Source: Bacteroidales bacterium
GTDB lineage: Bacteria; Bacteroidota; Bacteroidia; Bacteroidales; F082
Length of the DNA: 64,000 bases
Direction of reading: 5' to 3'
NCBI GenBank assembly: GCA_016936355.1
Contig: JAFGYB010000055.1
Coordinates: forward strand, 33,883-97,882
This document shows positions 14,886 through 23,840 of the stretch, piece after piece. The notes under the pieces were generated by a model, which saw nothing but the letters and a program-made list of their open reading frames with translations, did not search any database and was not told the origin of the DNA. The stretch's first letter is position 1; every line of letters begins with the position of its first letter. Both the position numbers and the translations under genes were made by a program.

Positions 14886-17471
14886 ATGAAAATAATGAAA
14901 CCCATTATGCTCGTTATGATCCTGCTGCCTTTTTCGTTGCGGGGTCAAGTTTCAGAAAATTTTGACGATGGAAATCTGAGCACCAACCCGACTTGGTATG
15001 GAACCACAAACAGATTTATCGTTAACACTCAGCATCAACTCCAGCTTTTCGATTCTATTGCAGGAATGGCCTGGATCTCCACAGATGATTTGGTGACTGG
15101 AGCGAATGAATGGCGCTTCTGGATCCAACTTAAATTTGCCCCTTCGTCGGGGAATTATGTCAGAGTTTATTTACAAAGCGATCGTAAGGACCTGAACCTT
15201 CCGCTGCAGGGATATTTTTTGCAGCTGGGTGAAAAGGGAAGTGCAGATGCTCTTGAATTATTCCGTCAGGACAGTGAACAAACGATCAGTATCTGCCGGG
15301 GTCAGGATAGTTTAATTGCCTCATCATTTGCGATAAATATTAAAGTTATTCGTGACGGATTGGGGCATTGGAAAATTCTGGCCGATCCTACCGGTGGCGA
15401 TTATTTCCAGCCTCAGGCGAAAGGCTTTGACAATACTTATACACAAGGTGAGTTTTTTGGTGTGGAGTGTTTGTATACCAAAAGCAATGCACAAAAGGTT
15501 TATCTGGACAATGTTTATTCCGGACCGGTAATACGGGATACTGTGGCACCGGAAATACTGTCGGTACAGGTAAAGAATCTGCATTCATTGGAAGTGTTGT
15601 TTGATGAAGTGGTGGACGGACCGTCGGCCGAAAACACGGCTAACTATACATTGTTGCCTGACGGGAACCATCCGGATAAGGCTATTGTTCAACCGGATGG
15701 GCGAACAATTTTGTTGGATTTTTATGAGTCTTTGCAGAACAAAACCCATTATACATTAAAAGCCGATTCTATCACGGACCTGGCCGGAAACGTGATGGTT
15801 ACAGTTCAGACTCCATTCGATTTTTATCTTCCAGTGAAGTATGATGTGGTCATCAATGAGATTATGGCTGACCCGACTCCCACCCAGGGCCTCCCGGATG
15901 CCGAATATCTTGAGTTATACAACACAACGGATTTTACGGTTGATCTTACTGAATGGGAATTGGTGATTGGTACCAGGAGCCGTACTTTTAATCCGGTTTC
16001 CATTACTGCGAAGGGATATCTGATTTTATGTGCCGAGAAAAACAATTCCATGTTTTCCTCTTATGGTTCAGTATTTGGTTTTCCCAGTTTGTCCTTATTG
16101 AATGCCGGCCAGAATGTGGAGCTAAGAGATGAACACGGCAGTATGATGTCACGGGTTATTTATCAGGATAACTGGTATGGAGATGCAATTAAGAATAAAG
16201 GGGGCTGGTCGCTGGAACAGCGGAATCCTGAAAACAGTTGTTCCGGGGCAGAAAACTGGACGTCGTCAGTCAATAGTAGCGGAGGGACGCCCGGCACCCT
16301 AAACTCGGTATTTGATACCCTGACAGATTATCCCAAGCCGGAGTACTTGCAGGTGATTGATAACAGAAATATTGCTGTGTTCTTCAACCAACGGATGGAT
16401 CAAAGTTCGTTGCAAAACAGAAATTGGTGGTCCACAGATATTGCACCGGATACGGTTTTTGTTTCGGATGATTCTCTTCAAAAAGCAAGTTTGTTTTATG
16501 CGCAGTCTTTTGAAAAACAAAGAAGATATCAATTATTGATCTCAAAACAAATAAAGAACTGTCGGGGTATTCCCATGAAATCGGATACCCTTCTGAATTT
16601 TGGTATCCCCGAAGTAGTAGACCATAACGATGTGCTGTTCAATGAAATTCTGTTTCATCCTAAAACCGGTGGTGCGGAATACGTTGAGTTGGCCAATCAT
16701 TCCGAAAAGATTGTTGATCTGGGGAAGCTCTCCCTTGGTATTGTGAAACAGCATTCGGATGGAAGCCGGGATACAGCTTATTATAGAGTGTCTTCGCGAC
16801 AAATTTTAGCATTCCCCGGTGAATATTACCTGCTGACCAAAGATCCCGAAAAGGTCAAAGAGCACTATGTCACTCAAAATCCGCAGAATTTTTTCAGGAT
16901 GGAATCATTTCCGGTATTGAAAAATGAGTCGGGAACGGTGATCCTGATGAATACGGATCATAAAATGATTGATGATTTTACGTACAACGAAAAGATGCAT
17001 TATGCTTTGTTGAAACGAACCGATGGAATTTCGCTGGAACGTTATGATTTAGATCGAGATTCCCACGATACTGAAAATTGGCATTCTGCTTCTGAAGAAT
17101 CCGGTTTCGGCACACCAGCGGATCAGAACTCACAGTTTTTCAACCAACATCAGATGGAAACTGTTTTTCATCTGGAACCGGCAATTTTTTCTCCCGATGG
17201 TGACGGGTATAACGATGTATTGAAAATAGACTACCGTCTGAACAAACCGGGATACTCGGTTCAAATCAATATTTTCAATGCTTCCGGGGCTCTGATGCGT
17301 CAACTATACAACAACGAATATCTGGGTACTTCCGGCAGTCTGAGATGGAATGGTAAATTGGAGAATAATACGACTGCCCCACCAGGAATTTACATTCTGC
17401 ATATTCGATTACAGAACCTTGACGGAACCATTCATCAGTTCAAAAAAACAGTTGTTGTTGCCAGGAAGTAA
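14886..17471 (+). CDS. secreted lamin-tail-domain protein with gliding-type C-terminus
   Basis: 861-residue exported protein: signal peptide of about 20 residues, then a jelly-roll-like N-terminal region. An Ig-like segment (VAPEILSVQVKNLHSLEVLF, about residue 217) follows, and a lamin-tail domain begins near residue 320 (VINEIMADPTPTQGLPDAEY, LELYN). A second lamin-tail-like segment lies near 580 (VLFNEILFHPKTGGAEYVEL). The last 100 residues, with FSPDGDGYNDVLKIDYRL and GIYILHIRLQNLDG, resemble the C-terminal domain of gliding-motility-associated (CHU_C-like) proteins, often exported by type IX secretion. The function is unknown; such proteins are surface or extracellular. It is tail-to-tail with glmS (6 nt apart). 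Confidence 0.82.
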   Translation: MKIMKPIMLVMILLPFSLRGQVSENFDDGNLSTNPTWYGTTNRFIVNTQHQLQLFDSIAGMAWISTDDLVTGANEWRFWIQLKFAPSSGNYVRVYLQSDRKDLNLPLQGYFLQLGEKGSADALELFRQDSEQTISICRGQDSLIASSFAINIKVIRDGLGHWKILADPTGGDYFQPQAKGFDNTYTQGEFFGVECLYTKSNAQKVYLDNVYSGPVIRDTVAPEILSVQVKNLHSLEVLFDEVVDGPSAENTANYTLLPDGNHPDKAIVQPDGRTILLDFYESLQNKTHYTLKADSITDLAGNVMVTVQTPFDFYLPVKYDVVINEIMADPTPTQGLPDAEYLELYNTTDFTVDLTEWELVIGTRSRTFNPVSITAKGYLILCAEKNNSMFSSYGSVFGFPSLSLLNAGQNVELRDEHGSMMSRVIYQDNWYGDAIKNKGGWSLEQRNPENSCSGAENWTSSVNSSGGTPGTLNSVFDTLTDYPKPEYLQVIDNRNIAVFFNQRMDQSSLQNRNWWSTDIAPDTVFVSDDSLQKASLFYAQSFEKQRRYQLLISKQIKNCRGIPMKSDTLLNFGIPEVVDHNDVLFNEILFHPKTGGAEYVELANHSEKIVDLGKLSLGIVKQHSDGSRDTAYYRVSSRQILAFPGEYYLLTKDPEKVKEHYVTQNPQNFFRMESFPVLKNESGTVILMNTDHKMIDDFTYNEKMHYALLKRTDGISLERYDLDRDSHDTENWHSASEESGFGTPADQNSQFFNQHQMETVFHLEPAIFSPDGDGYNDVLKIDYRLNKPGYSVQINIFNASGALMRQLYNNEYLGTSGSLRWNGKLENNTTAPPGIYILHIRLQNLDGTIHQFKKTVVVARK

Positions 17472-17477
17472 GTTTTT

Positions 17478-19316
17478 TTATTCCACGGTAACTGATTTGG
17501 CCAGATTCCTGGGTTGATCCACATTACAGCCCCGCATTACTGCCATATGGTACGCCAGTTTCTGCAAGGGAATAGTAGCCAGTAATGGAGTGAAAAGTTC
17601 TTCAGTGACAGGAATTTCAATCACAAAATCTACCATGCTTCTCACCACTTCATCCCCTTCGGTTACAATGGCAATAACTTTTCCATTGCGTGCTTTAACT
17701 TCCTGTATATTGCTGACTACTTTGTCGTAGATCCCTACGTTGGGAGCAATAAATACAACAGGCATGTTGTTGTCAATTAATGCAATGGGACCGTGTTTCA
17801 TTTCGGCAGCCGGATAACCCTCAGCATGGATGTAGGAAATTTCTTTTAACTTTAGTGCCCCTTCCAGTGCTACGGGGAAATTATATCCTCTTCCCAGATA
17901 CAGAAAGTTCGAAACATCCTTAAACTGCCAGGCAATTTCTTTGATTACATCGGCCGATTGAAGTGTTTTTTCGATTTTGGATGGTATGCTTTCCAGTTCA
18001 TGCAATAATTGCATCCACCGTGACGCAGGAATCGTCCCTTTTATCTGAGCTAGGCGAAGGGCCATGAGTGTCAGCAATGTTACCTGTGCTGTAAATGCTT
18101 TTGTAGATGCTACACCAATTTCAGGTCCGGCATGAGTATAGGAACCGGCATCCGTGGAACGTGCGATTGAAGATCCCACCACATTACAGATGCCCAGAAT
18201 AGTGGCTCCCTTTTCTTTTGCCAATGCGATGGCTGCCAGGGTGTCTGCAGTTTCTCCAGATTGAGATATGGCAATAACTACATCATTTTCGGTAATGATG
18301 GGATTGCGGTAGCGGAATTCGGAAGCATACTCGACTTCCACCGGGATCCGTGCCAGGTCTTCCAGAAGATACTCTCCCACCAGTCCGGCATGCCAGGAAG
18401 TGCCACAGGCAATGATAATAATCCGCTTGGCATTGACCAGTTTCTGTTCGTAGTCCGCAATACCTCCTAATGAAACGATTCCTTTATCCGCGTTTAATCT
18501 TCCACGCATACTGTCTCTGATGGAACGGGGTTGTTCAAAGATCTCTTTCAGCATAAAATGATCGTATCCATCTTTTTCCAGTGCGGTCAGATCCATTTCC
18601 AGCGCTTCGATATAAGGCGTTTTTTCTTTGTTTTTGATGGTTTTCAACTTGATTTCTTTGCCTCGTTCAAGGATGGCCATATCTTCTTCTGCCAGATAGA
18701 CTACAGATTTAGTGTACTCAACAATGGGAGTGGCATCAGAAGCAACATAAAATTCACCATCACCGATGCCAATAACCATTGGACTGCCCTTTCGGGCCAC
18801 AATCAGTTTGTTGGGGTTTTCCTCCGACAACACAGCAATGGCGTAGGCTCCCGTAACCTGATTGAGTGCAATGCGCACCGCTTCATCGAGCACTACCTGT
18901 TCGTTTTTTTGAATGTCTTCAATCAGGTTGACCAGTACTTCGGTATCAGTTTCGGAATAAAATTGATAGCCCCTTTCGATCAATGCCTTTTTCAGTACAT
19001 CGTAATTTTCAATAATACCGTTATGGATTACGGCCAGTTTTTGGCTGTTTGAATGGTGAGGATGGGCGTTGATGGAGTTGGGTTCACCATGGGTAGCCCA
19101 TCGGGTGTGGGCGACACCAATGGTTGAATCCAATTTCAAACCTTCGATTTTGGCTTCCAGATCGGAAACTTTTCCTTTGGTTTTGTAGATTTTTAATCCG
19201 CCGTTGATCAATGCGATTCCTGCACTGTCGTAGCCTCTATATTCTAATCGGTGTAAACCCTTGATTAAAATGGGTTTTGCCTCTTTATCACCTATATAAG
19301 CAACAATTCCGCACAT
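17478..19316 (-). CDS. glmS: glutamine-fructose-6-phosphate aminotransferase (isomerizing)
   Basis: 612-residue GlmS, making glucosamine-6-phosphate from fructose-6-phosphate and glutamine for peptidoglycan and lipid A. The Ntn glutaminase domain (residues 1 to about 220) begins MCGIVAYIG with Cys2 as nucleophile and contains HTRWATHGEPN. Two SIS sugar-isomerase domains follow (CGTSWHAGLVGEYLLE, SQSGETADT) with the C-terminal QPRNLAKSVTVE ending normal for the family. Length is typical. DUF4270 and the glycogen-synthase-like genes lie just upstream on the same strand, an order I know from other Bacteroidota. No glmS ribozyme is present. Confidence 0.98.
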   Translation of the reverse strand: MCGIVAYIGDKEAKPILIKGLHRLEYRGYDSAGIALINGGLKIYKTKGKVSDLEAKIEGLKLDSTIGVAHTRWATHGEPNSINAHPHHSNSQKLAVIHNGIIENYDVLKKALIERGYQFYSETDTEVLVNLIEDIQKNEQVVLDEAVRIALNQVTGAYAIAVLSEENPNKLIVARKGSPMVIGIGDGEFYVASDATPIVEYTKSVVYLAEEDMAILERGKEIKLKTIKNKEKTPYIEALEMDLTALEKDGYDHFMLKEIFEQPRSIRDSMRGRLNADKGIVSLGGIADYEQKLVNAKRIIIIACGTSWHAGLVGEYLLEDLARIPVEVEYASEFRYRNPIITENDVVIAISQSGETADTLAAIALAKEKGATILGICNVVGSSIARSTDAGSYTHAGPEIGVASTKAFTAQVTLLTLMALRLAQIKGTIPASRWMQLLHELESIPSKIEKTLQSADVIKEIAWQFKDVSNFLYLGRGYNFPVALEGALKLKEISYIHAEGYPAAEMKHGPIALIDNNMPVVFIAPNVGIYDKVVSNIQEVKARNGKVIAIVTEGDEVVRSMVDFVIEIPVTEELFTPLLATIPLQKLAYHMAVMRGCNVDQPRNLAKSVTVE

Positions 19317-19376
19317 AATTTTCGCTTTAAAGGGTTATACTTAAGCAAGTAAGAAAGGCCTTTTCGCCCGTGCAAG

Positions 19377-20747
19377 TTAGTTAAATTTTGTATACAGCAA
19401 TTCCAGTTTGGTTCTGGATAAAGTATCGTTCACCGGTTCGGGGCCGTTAAAAATGAAACGCTGGGGTAATATAGTTCCCCCGCTGATGTACAACAACAGT
19501 CCCCTATCATCCTGAGTAGTATCTGATACCAACGATTGAATGTAATGTGTAATTCTGAACTGGTAGGAGTTGGAAATACTATCATAGGTTCCACCAAAAT
19601 AATTGGAACCTTCCGTTTCATCAACCAGTGTTGAGTAGGAAGTATCGGATGCTATTTTCAATAAAGTCAGCGTGGTGGGCGCTCCGAAATAAGGCAAAAC
19701 CTCTTTGCCGGGAAGGATCAGCTTGGCTTCATTGATCCCGATTTTCCCTAATCGGGCCAGCTTTTTTACATTCGGGAATTTAATGACCGTTTTAATACCC
19801 GAAAGTCCCTGAATGTAATATTGTTGTTGTCCTAACACCGTGTCATTCTGAAGAACCTGCTGTTGCAATTCGGTGCTCCCTTTGGTATAGTCGTGTGCAT
19901 AGTGATTGGCATAGGCCATTCCGGTTCCATAAACATAGAAGAAAGACAAGGAATCAACTGTATCGTTGTGGTAATAGAGCCCCATTTGAGTGTTAACAGA
20001 GGATGGAGTGAAGGAAACGATTGCTCCTTTGCCACTTACCAGGTCAGAGGTTATGTATAGTCCTTTGAAGTATTTTACAAACAAATAGTTGCTGTCCAGA
20101 TCTGTTGTATCTGTCTGAATGAGTTTGTTGGCCAGACCGGGATCAATCTTGCTGAGGTTGACCCGTATGACTCCTTTTACGGTGTCGGCTGCCCCCAAGA
20201 TAATTTGATTTTTGACATTCGGTCTGAAAGTATAATCGGCATAGTCTGTGGGGTAGTGGGCGGGAACCTTGTTAGAATAGTAAATGGTACTGTCTCCTTC
20301 AAGATCTTCGTTCAGTTCGTAAACATGCAACCGCAAAACCGAATTGGTATCTCCATAAACCGAAGAATAGGCCAACATCAGAACGAGTGAGTCCACTTTG
20401 GGATTAGGCCCGAAACGGCCGTGTGTTACCGCTTGTCCCAATTGGGTGTAAAATCCGGTTTCTGTAGTACCAAATACCGGATCGGTCATGGAGCCGACAA
20501 TGTAATAGGATTTTTCGTTTGTGCTCACCGAGTCGAACGGTGAAGAAAAAGTTCTAATGGCCATCGTATCCGTGTAGAAAGCCGTCATGGTACTGTCGGG
20601 AATGATTCCACCCCCGGTTGGAGTCGGTTTTTTTGTACAGGATGCGGTGATTCCTGAAAAAAACAAAACAACGCCAATAAGTAATAAGTAATGGAAAACA
20701 ACACGCAGGTTGCCGGAATAGTTAATTGTTTTCAATGATTTGATCAT
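19377..20747 (-). CDS. DUF4270 family lipoprotein
   Basis: 456-residue lipoprotein: basic N-terminus, hydrophobic segment and lipobox ITASC (Cys37). A PTPTGGGIIPDSTM segment follows, typical of the DUF4270 family, then a long beta-rich region. The function is unknown; the family is restricted to Bacteroidota and repeatedly found between a half-length glycogen-synthase-like gene and glmS. I chose the ATG at 20747, which overlaps the end of the upstream gene by 26 nt and gives a sensible signal. Starts at 20780 and 20828 are possible but add sequence that is only a shadow of that gene. Co-transcription with the upstream gene is likely. Confidence 0.85.
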   Translation of the reverse strand: MIKSLKTINYSGNLRVVFHYLLLIGVVLFFSGITASCTKKPTPTGGGIIPDSTMTAFYTDTMAIRTFSSPFDSVSTNEKSYYIVGSMTDPVFGTTETGFYTQLGQAVTHGRFGPNPKVDSLVLMLAYSSVYGDTNSVLRLHVYELNEDLEGDSTIYYSNKVPAHYPTDYADYTFRPNVKNQIILGAADTVKGVIRVNLSKIDPGLANKLIQTDTTDLDSNYLFVKYFKGLYITSDLVSGKGAIVSFTPSSVNTQMGLYYHNDTVDSLSFFYVYGTGMAYANHYAHDYTKGSTELQQQVLQNDTVLGQQQYYIQGLSGIKTVIKFPNVKKLARLGKIGINEAKLILPGKEVLPYFGAPTTLTLLKIASDTSYSTLVDETEGSNYFGGTYDSISNSYQFRITHYIQSLVSDTTQDDRGLLLYISGGTILPQRFIFNGPEPVNDTLSRTKLELLYTKFN

Positions 20748-21534
20748 AAAATTCGTTATACGCTTCAAAATAATTTTCATCCCCCTGATAATCAAGAACC
20801 GGTTTGCCACTGTTTTGTGCATAATCAATCAGTTCTTTATTAACGTTCTTGTCACCGATAATAAAGGCATCGGCAAAATCCATAGCCCCTTTCATGAAAG
20901 AAACGTAATCGTCCCCGTTAAAGTGTGCGAGGTCTTCTTCAGTAACTCCGTTCATCTTCATTTTATGAACATAATCCTTTACAAAGGATTCGTCAAAACC
21001 ATCGTTGTATAGCGACAGGATGATTTTCGCATGTTGAAAAAGCGGATTGTCTTTATACACCGTTTTGACATAAAAAGACAACAGGCCGGCAAACCATCCA
21101 TGAGTATGGATCAGGTCGGGGGCCCACCCCAGTTTTTTTACAGTCTCCAAAACTCCTCTTGAGAAGAAAATAGTCCGTTCATCGTTATCGGAGAAGAACT
21201 TTTTACCCTTATCCCTGAAGATAAATTTTCGGTGGAAATAGTCTTCGTTTTCAATAAAGTAGACCTGCATTCTGGCTTGTTGAATGGAAGCAACTTTAAT
21301 GATCAATGGGTGGTCAATTTCGTCAATAATCAGGTTCATACCCGAGAGTCGAATCACTTCGTGGAGCTGATTCCTCCGTTCATTCACCAGGCCAAACCGG
21401 GGCATAAAAACCCTGATTTCTTTGCCGGATTCCTGTGTTTTTTGGGGGAGGAAACGTCCTATTTTACTCATGTGCGATTCAGGCAAATAGGGCATAATCT
21501 CTTGTGCGACTAAGAGCACTCTTTTCTTACTCAT
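20722..21534 (-). CDS. half-length glycogen/starch synthase-like protein (GT5 N-terminal domain)
   Basis: 270-residue protein matching only the N-terminal Rossmann half of GT5 glycogen synthase. It has VLLVAQEIMPYLPESHMSKI at the start (normally an ADP-glucose-binding KxGGL-type loop, here replaced by MSKIG), FMPRFG, and PDLIHTHGWFAGLLSFYVKT in the middle. The C-terminal GT-B half with the nucleotide-sugar-binding glutamate is absent, so classic glycogen synthase activity is doubtful. Bacteroidota commonly carry this short form next to DUF4270 and glmS. A regulatory or scaffolding role, or a partner-dependent enzyme, is possible. A TACCTTTG promoter motif lies 29 nt upstream. Confidence 0.85.
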   Translation of the reverse strand: MSKKRVLLVAQEIMPYLPESHMSKIGRFLPQKTQESGKEIRVFMPRFGLVNERRNQLHEVIRLSGMNLIIDEIDHPLIIKVASIQQARMQVYFIENEDYFHRKFIFRDKGKKFFSDNDERTIFFSRGVLETVKKLGWAPDLIHTHGWFAGLLSFYVKTVYKDNPLFQHAKIILSLYNDGFDESFVKDYVHKMKMNGVTEEDLAHFNGDDYVSFMKGAMDFADAFIIGDKNVNKELIDYAQNSGKPVLDYQGDENYFEAYNEFYDQIIENN

Positions 21535-21563
21535 GAATATAAATTTTAGAGACTTTTGCGGTA

Positions 21564-21571
21564 CAAAGGTA
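21564..21571 (-). promoter_or_regulatory. -7 promoter element of the GT5-like/DUF4270 genes
   Basis: Minus strand TACCTTTG, a perfect TAnnTTTG, 29 nt upstream of the ATG at 21534. Confidence 0.5.
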
Positions 21572-21701
21572 ATTAAAAAATACTTTCATGATTTACCGCA
21601 TTGCTTTTGTGCTCCGACAACATCTGTTTTGGCCGGAAGTCGGATCGGATGAAATCCTGTTCTAATCCTATTTTTAGGATAGAAGTGTTGTCCCTGGAAA
21701 A

Positions 21702-22619
21702 TTATCTTCTGATAAAAAGGGCCTTGATGATGTCCGATGCCATTTTAGGATTTTCTTTGAGCCTGCGGGTCGAATAAGGGAACCAATCCTTGCCAAAAGG
21801 AACATACACCCGTAAACGATGACCTTTGTCCACAATGCTTTTGCGCAATGCCGGTGCTACTCCGTACAACATCTGGAATTCGTATTTTTCCCTGGCAGGT
21901 TTGTGTTTCTCCAGCAATTGATAAGCTCCTTCAATCAACGGTTCGTCGTGGGTGGCGATGCCGGGATACATTTTTTGCTCCAGCATATAATCCAGCAACT
22001 TCAGATAGTTGTCGTTGATTTCACCGTATTTCTTGAAAGCAATGGCTTCGGGCTCCACGTAGATTCCTTTGCACAGGCGAAAGTTCAGGGGCGCTTTCTC
22101 GTTGTGGATATCCAGCAGGTTTTTCATGTCGTCACCGGTGCGGCGCATGTAGGCCTGTAAAACCAGTCCGACATGACCCGGAAACTCTTCCTTCAGTTTA
22201 CGGAACAGTTTGATTTCCCTGTCCACACATTGTGAGTCTTCCATGTCGATGCGGACAAAGTTTCCGTATTCAGCCGATTTTTTTACAATAGCCCGGATGT
22301 TCTCGTAGCAAAAATCTTCATCCAGTAACAAACCAAACATGGTGGGTTTCAGCGAATAATTACCGTCAATGTTGTGCTGCTGGAACGTTTCCACAATGTT
22401 CAGGTATTCATCCCGGTTTTTGACCGCTTCTTCTTTTTTGGTAATGAACTCACCCAGCAGGTCAATGGTAACCATACAGCCTTCTTCATTCAGTTCTTTG
22501 GATACTTTCAACGCATCCTCAATATTTTTCCCCGCAATATATCTTTTGGAAAACACCCAAACCAACCCCTTGGGCATGAAGGGAAGTGTGTTGGCAATCA
22601 ATTTGTTAAATATATTCAT
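21702..22619 (-). CDS. proline dehydrogenase (FAD-dependent)
   Basis: 305-residue monofunctional proline dehydrogenase, oxidising proline to pyrroline-5-carboxylate with FAD at the membrane. The beta/alpha barrel motifs are all present: FVRIDMEDS, RLCKGIYVEPE, GIATHDEPL, YEFQMLYGV and the substrate-binding C-terminal YSTRRLKENP with paired arginines. The pyrroline-5-carboxylate dehydrogenase partner is not nearby. The gene stands alone with a TAACTTTG motif 33 nt upstream of its ATG. It implies the organism can use proline as carbon, nitrogen or electron source. Confidence 0.93.
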   Translation of the reverse strand: MNIFNKLIANTLPFMPKGLVWVFSKRYIAGKNIEDALKVSKELNEEGCMVTIDLLGEFITKKEEAVKNRDEYLNIVETFQQHNIDGNYSLKPTMFGLLLDEDFCYENIRAIVKKSAEYGNFVRIDMEDSQCVDREIKLFRKLKEEFPGHVGLVLQAYMRRTGDDMKNLLDIHNEKAPLNFRLCKGIYVEPEAIAFKKYGEINDNYLKLLDYMLEQKMYPGIATHDEPLIEGAYQLLEKHKPAREKYEFQMLYGVAPALRKSIVDKGHRLRVYVPFGKDWFPYSTRRLKENPKMASDIIKALFIRR

Positions 22620-22652
22620 CGGTTTGATTACTTATGGTATAAAATTTTGATG

Positions 22653-22660
22653 CAAAGTTA
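22653..22660 (-). promoter_or_regulatory. -7 promoter element of proline dehydrogenase
   Basis: Minus strand TAACTTTG, a perfect TAnnTTTG, 33 nt upstream of the ATG. No clear -33. Confidence 0.5.
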
Positions 22661-22900
22661 AATGTAAATTTTTGAATTTTTTCGGTTCTGTATTCAATTT
22701 AAAACGGTTAAAAAGAAAAAATTCAAACGATTACAGAACTGCTTTTTATATAGAATAATAGGAAGGTTTTGAAAGGAAAGCCTTTCTGATTTTCAGAAAA
22801 ATAAACGAAAAATATTCCCTTTTTTTTGCTTTCTGGAATTTGAAATAATAAAAAGAGGAATAAAGTGCTCTGAACAATGAGCTTAGCTGTGTTGAAAAAA

Positions 22901-22932
22901 TTTGCGTATGCAAATAATTATCTCTAATTTTG
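22901..22932 (+). promoter_or_regulatory. promoter of the DUF177-rpmF operon
   Basis: -33 TTTG (22901-22904), 20-nt spacer, -7 TAATTTTG (22925-22932). Full match to the Bacteroidota consensus, with the start codon 15 nt downstream. Confidence 0.75.
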
Positions 22933-22947
22933 CCGCCCAATTTTAAG

Positions 22948-23469
22948 ATGGTGAAGAAGAATAGTGAGTTGGTCATCCCGTTTAAGGGGTTAGATTTGGG
23001 AAGGCATCACTACGACTTTGTGGTAGAAGACGCGTTCATTAAAGAGCTGGAACTTCCGGACATCACTGGTGGCACGCTGGAGGTTTCCCTGGAGCTGGAA
23101 AAGGAATCCACATTGATGGTGTTCGATTTTCTACTGAAGGGTTCTGTTGTGTTGCCCTGCGACCGATGCCTGGTAGCATACGAGCAATCACTGGAAGGAC
23201 AATTCCGGCTCATTGTAAAGATGGGAGAAGCCTTTCAGGAGCTTTCGGATGAAATGGTGGAAATCCCTGCCACGGAAGCACGCATTGATTTGAGTCAGTA
23301 TGTGTACGAATATATTTTACTCATGCTGCCCCTGAAGAAAGTGCACCCTGATGATGCTGAGGGCAACAGTACCTGCGATCCGGAAATGTTGAAGAAACTG
23401 GAACATCATCAGGAAAAGAATATTGATCCCCGGTGGGAAGTATTAAAAGATTTGAAAAACAAAAAATAG
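22948..23469 (+). CDS. YceD family (DUF177) protein
   Basis: 173-residue YceD/DUF177 protein, the usual upstream neighbour of rpmF and implicated in 23S rRNA or large-subunit accumulation. It shows the family's central CDRCL motif (LPCDRCLVAYEQ) with an acidic C-terminal half and DPRWEVLKDL near the end. I took the ATG at 22948, 15 nt after a full promoter motif; a TTG at 22930 lies inside the -7 box and cannot be the start. rpmF follows after 23 nt. Confidence 0.92.
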   Translation: MVKKNSELVIPFKGLDLGRHHYDFVVEDAFIKELELPDITGGTLEVSLELEKESTLMVFDFLLKGSVVLPCDRCLVAYEQSLEGQFRLIVKMGEAFQELSDEMVEIPATEARIDLSQYVYEYILLMLPLKKVHPDDAEGNSTCDPEMLKKLEHHQEKNIDPRWEVLKDLKNKK

Positions 23470-23492
23470 TCAGAATATAAAACACAAATAAA

Positions 23493-23681
23493 ATGGCACA
23501 TCCAAAAAGAAAAACTTCAAAAACAAGAAGAGATAAAAGAAGAACTCACTTAAAGGCCCACGCTCCTGTATTGGCTACCTGTCCCACAACCGGCACTGTA
23601 CATGTTTACCACAGAGCTTATTATGTGGATGGAGACCTTTACTACAAAGGCAAATTGGTATCACAGGGTGCCGAAGCCTAA
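23493..23681 (+). CDS. rpmF: 50S ribosomal protein L32
   Basis: 62-residue L32: begins [19 protein letters not shown] and has the short central loop where other bacteria carry a zinc ribbon. Here only one Cys (ATCPTTG) is visible, so the zinc-binding version is not present, as is common in Bacteroidota. It is downstream of the DUF177 gene and followed by a clear terminator, so the two form a short operon. Confidence 0.96.
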   Translation: MAHPKRKTSKTRRDKRRTHLKAHAPVLATCPTTGTVHVYHRAYYVDGDLYYKGKLVSQGAEA

Positions 23682-23744
23682 ATTTCTTTCGGTCCAAAAA
23701 CTTATCGTTTTGTTTTCATCAGCAAAACCATAAATACATTTGAT

Positions 23745-23780
23745 AAAGCCTTTGTTTTCTTAGGGAAGCAAAGGCTTTTA
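23745..23780 (+). terminator. terminator after rpmF
   Basis: 10-bp stem AAAGCCTTTG / CAAAGGCTTT with a 14-nt loop, followed by TTATATT. It separates rpmF from fabH, although some read-through is likely in this classic neighbourhood. Confidence 0.8.
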
Positions 23781-23840
23781 TATTGACAGCCCGACGGCCG
23801 GGCCTCAAAACAAAACACAAATTCTTCGAAATCTGAGACA

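Larger units (their letters stand above)
22620..22947. other. divergent promoter region, otherwise AT-rich non-coding
   Basis: 328 nt between the divergent proline dehydrogenase and DUF177 genes. It contains the two promoter motifs listed separately. A pair of overlapping short hairpins lies at 22771-22799 (GAAAGG/CCTTTC and TTTCTG/CAGAAA), which cannot form together. No gene seen. Confidence 0.55.

Noticed and set aside
17478..19376. glmS ribozyme or other riboswitch upstream of glmS
   Set aside because: Only 60 nt separate glmS from the DUF4270 stop codon and no ribozyme core is recognisable.
20748..20828. longer N-terminus for the DUF4270 protein
   Set aside because: The added 27 residues are encoded inside the upstream gene and would bury the lipoprotein signal.
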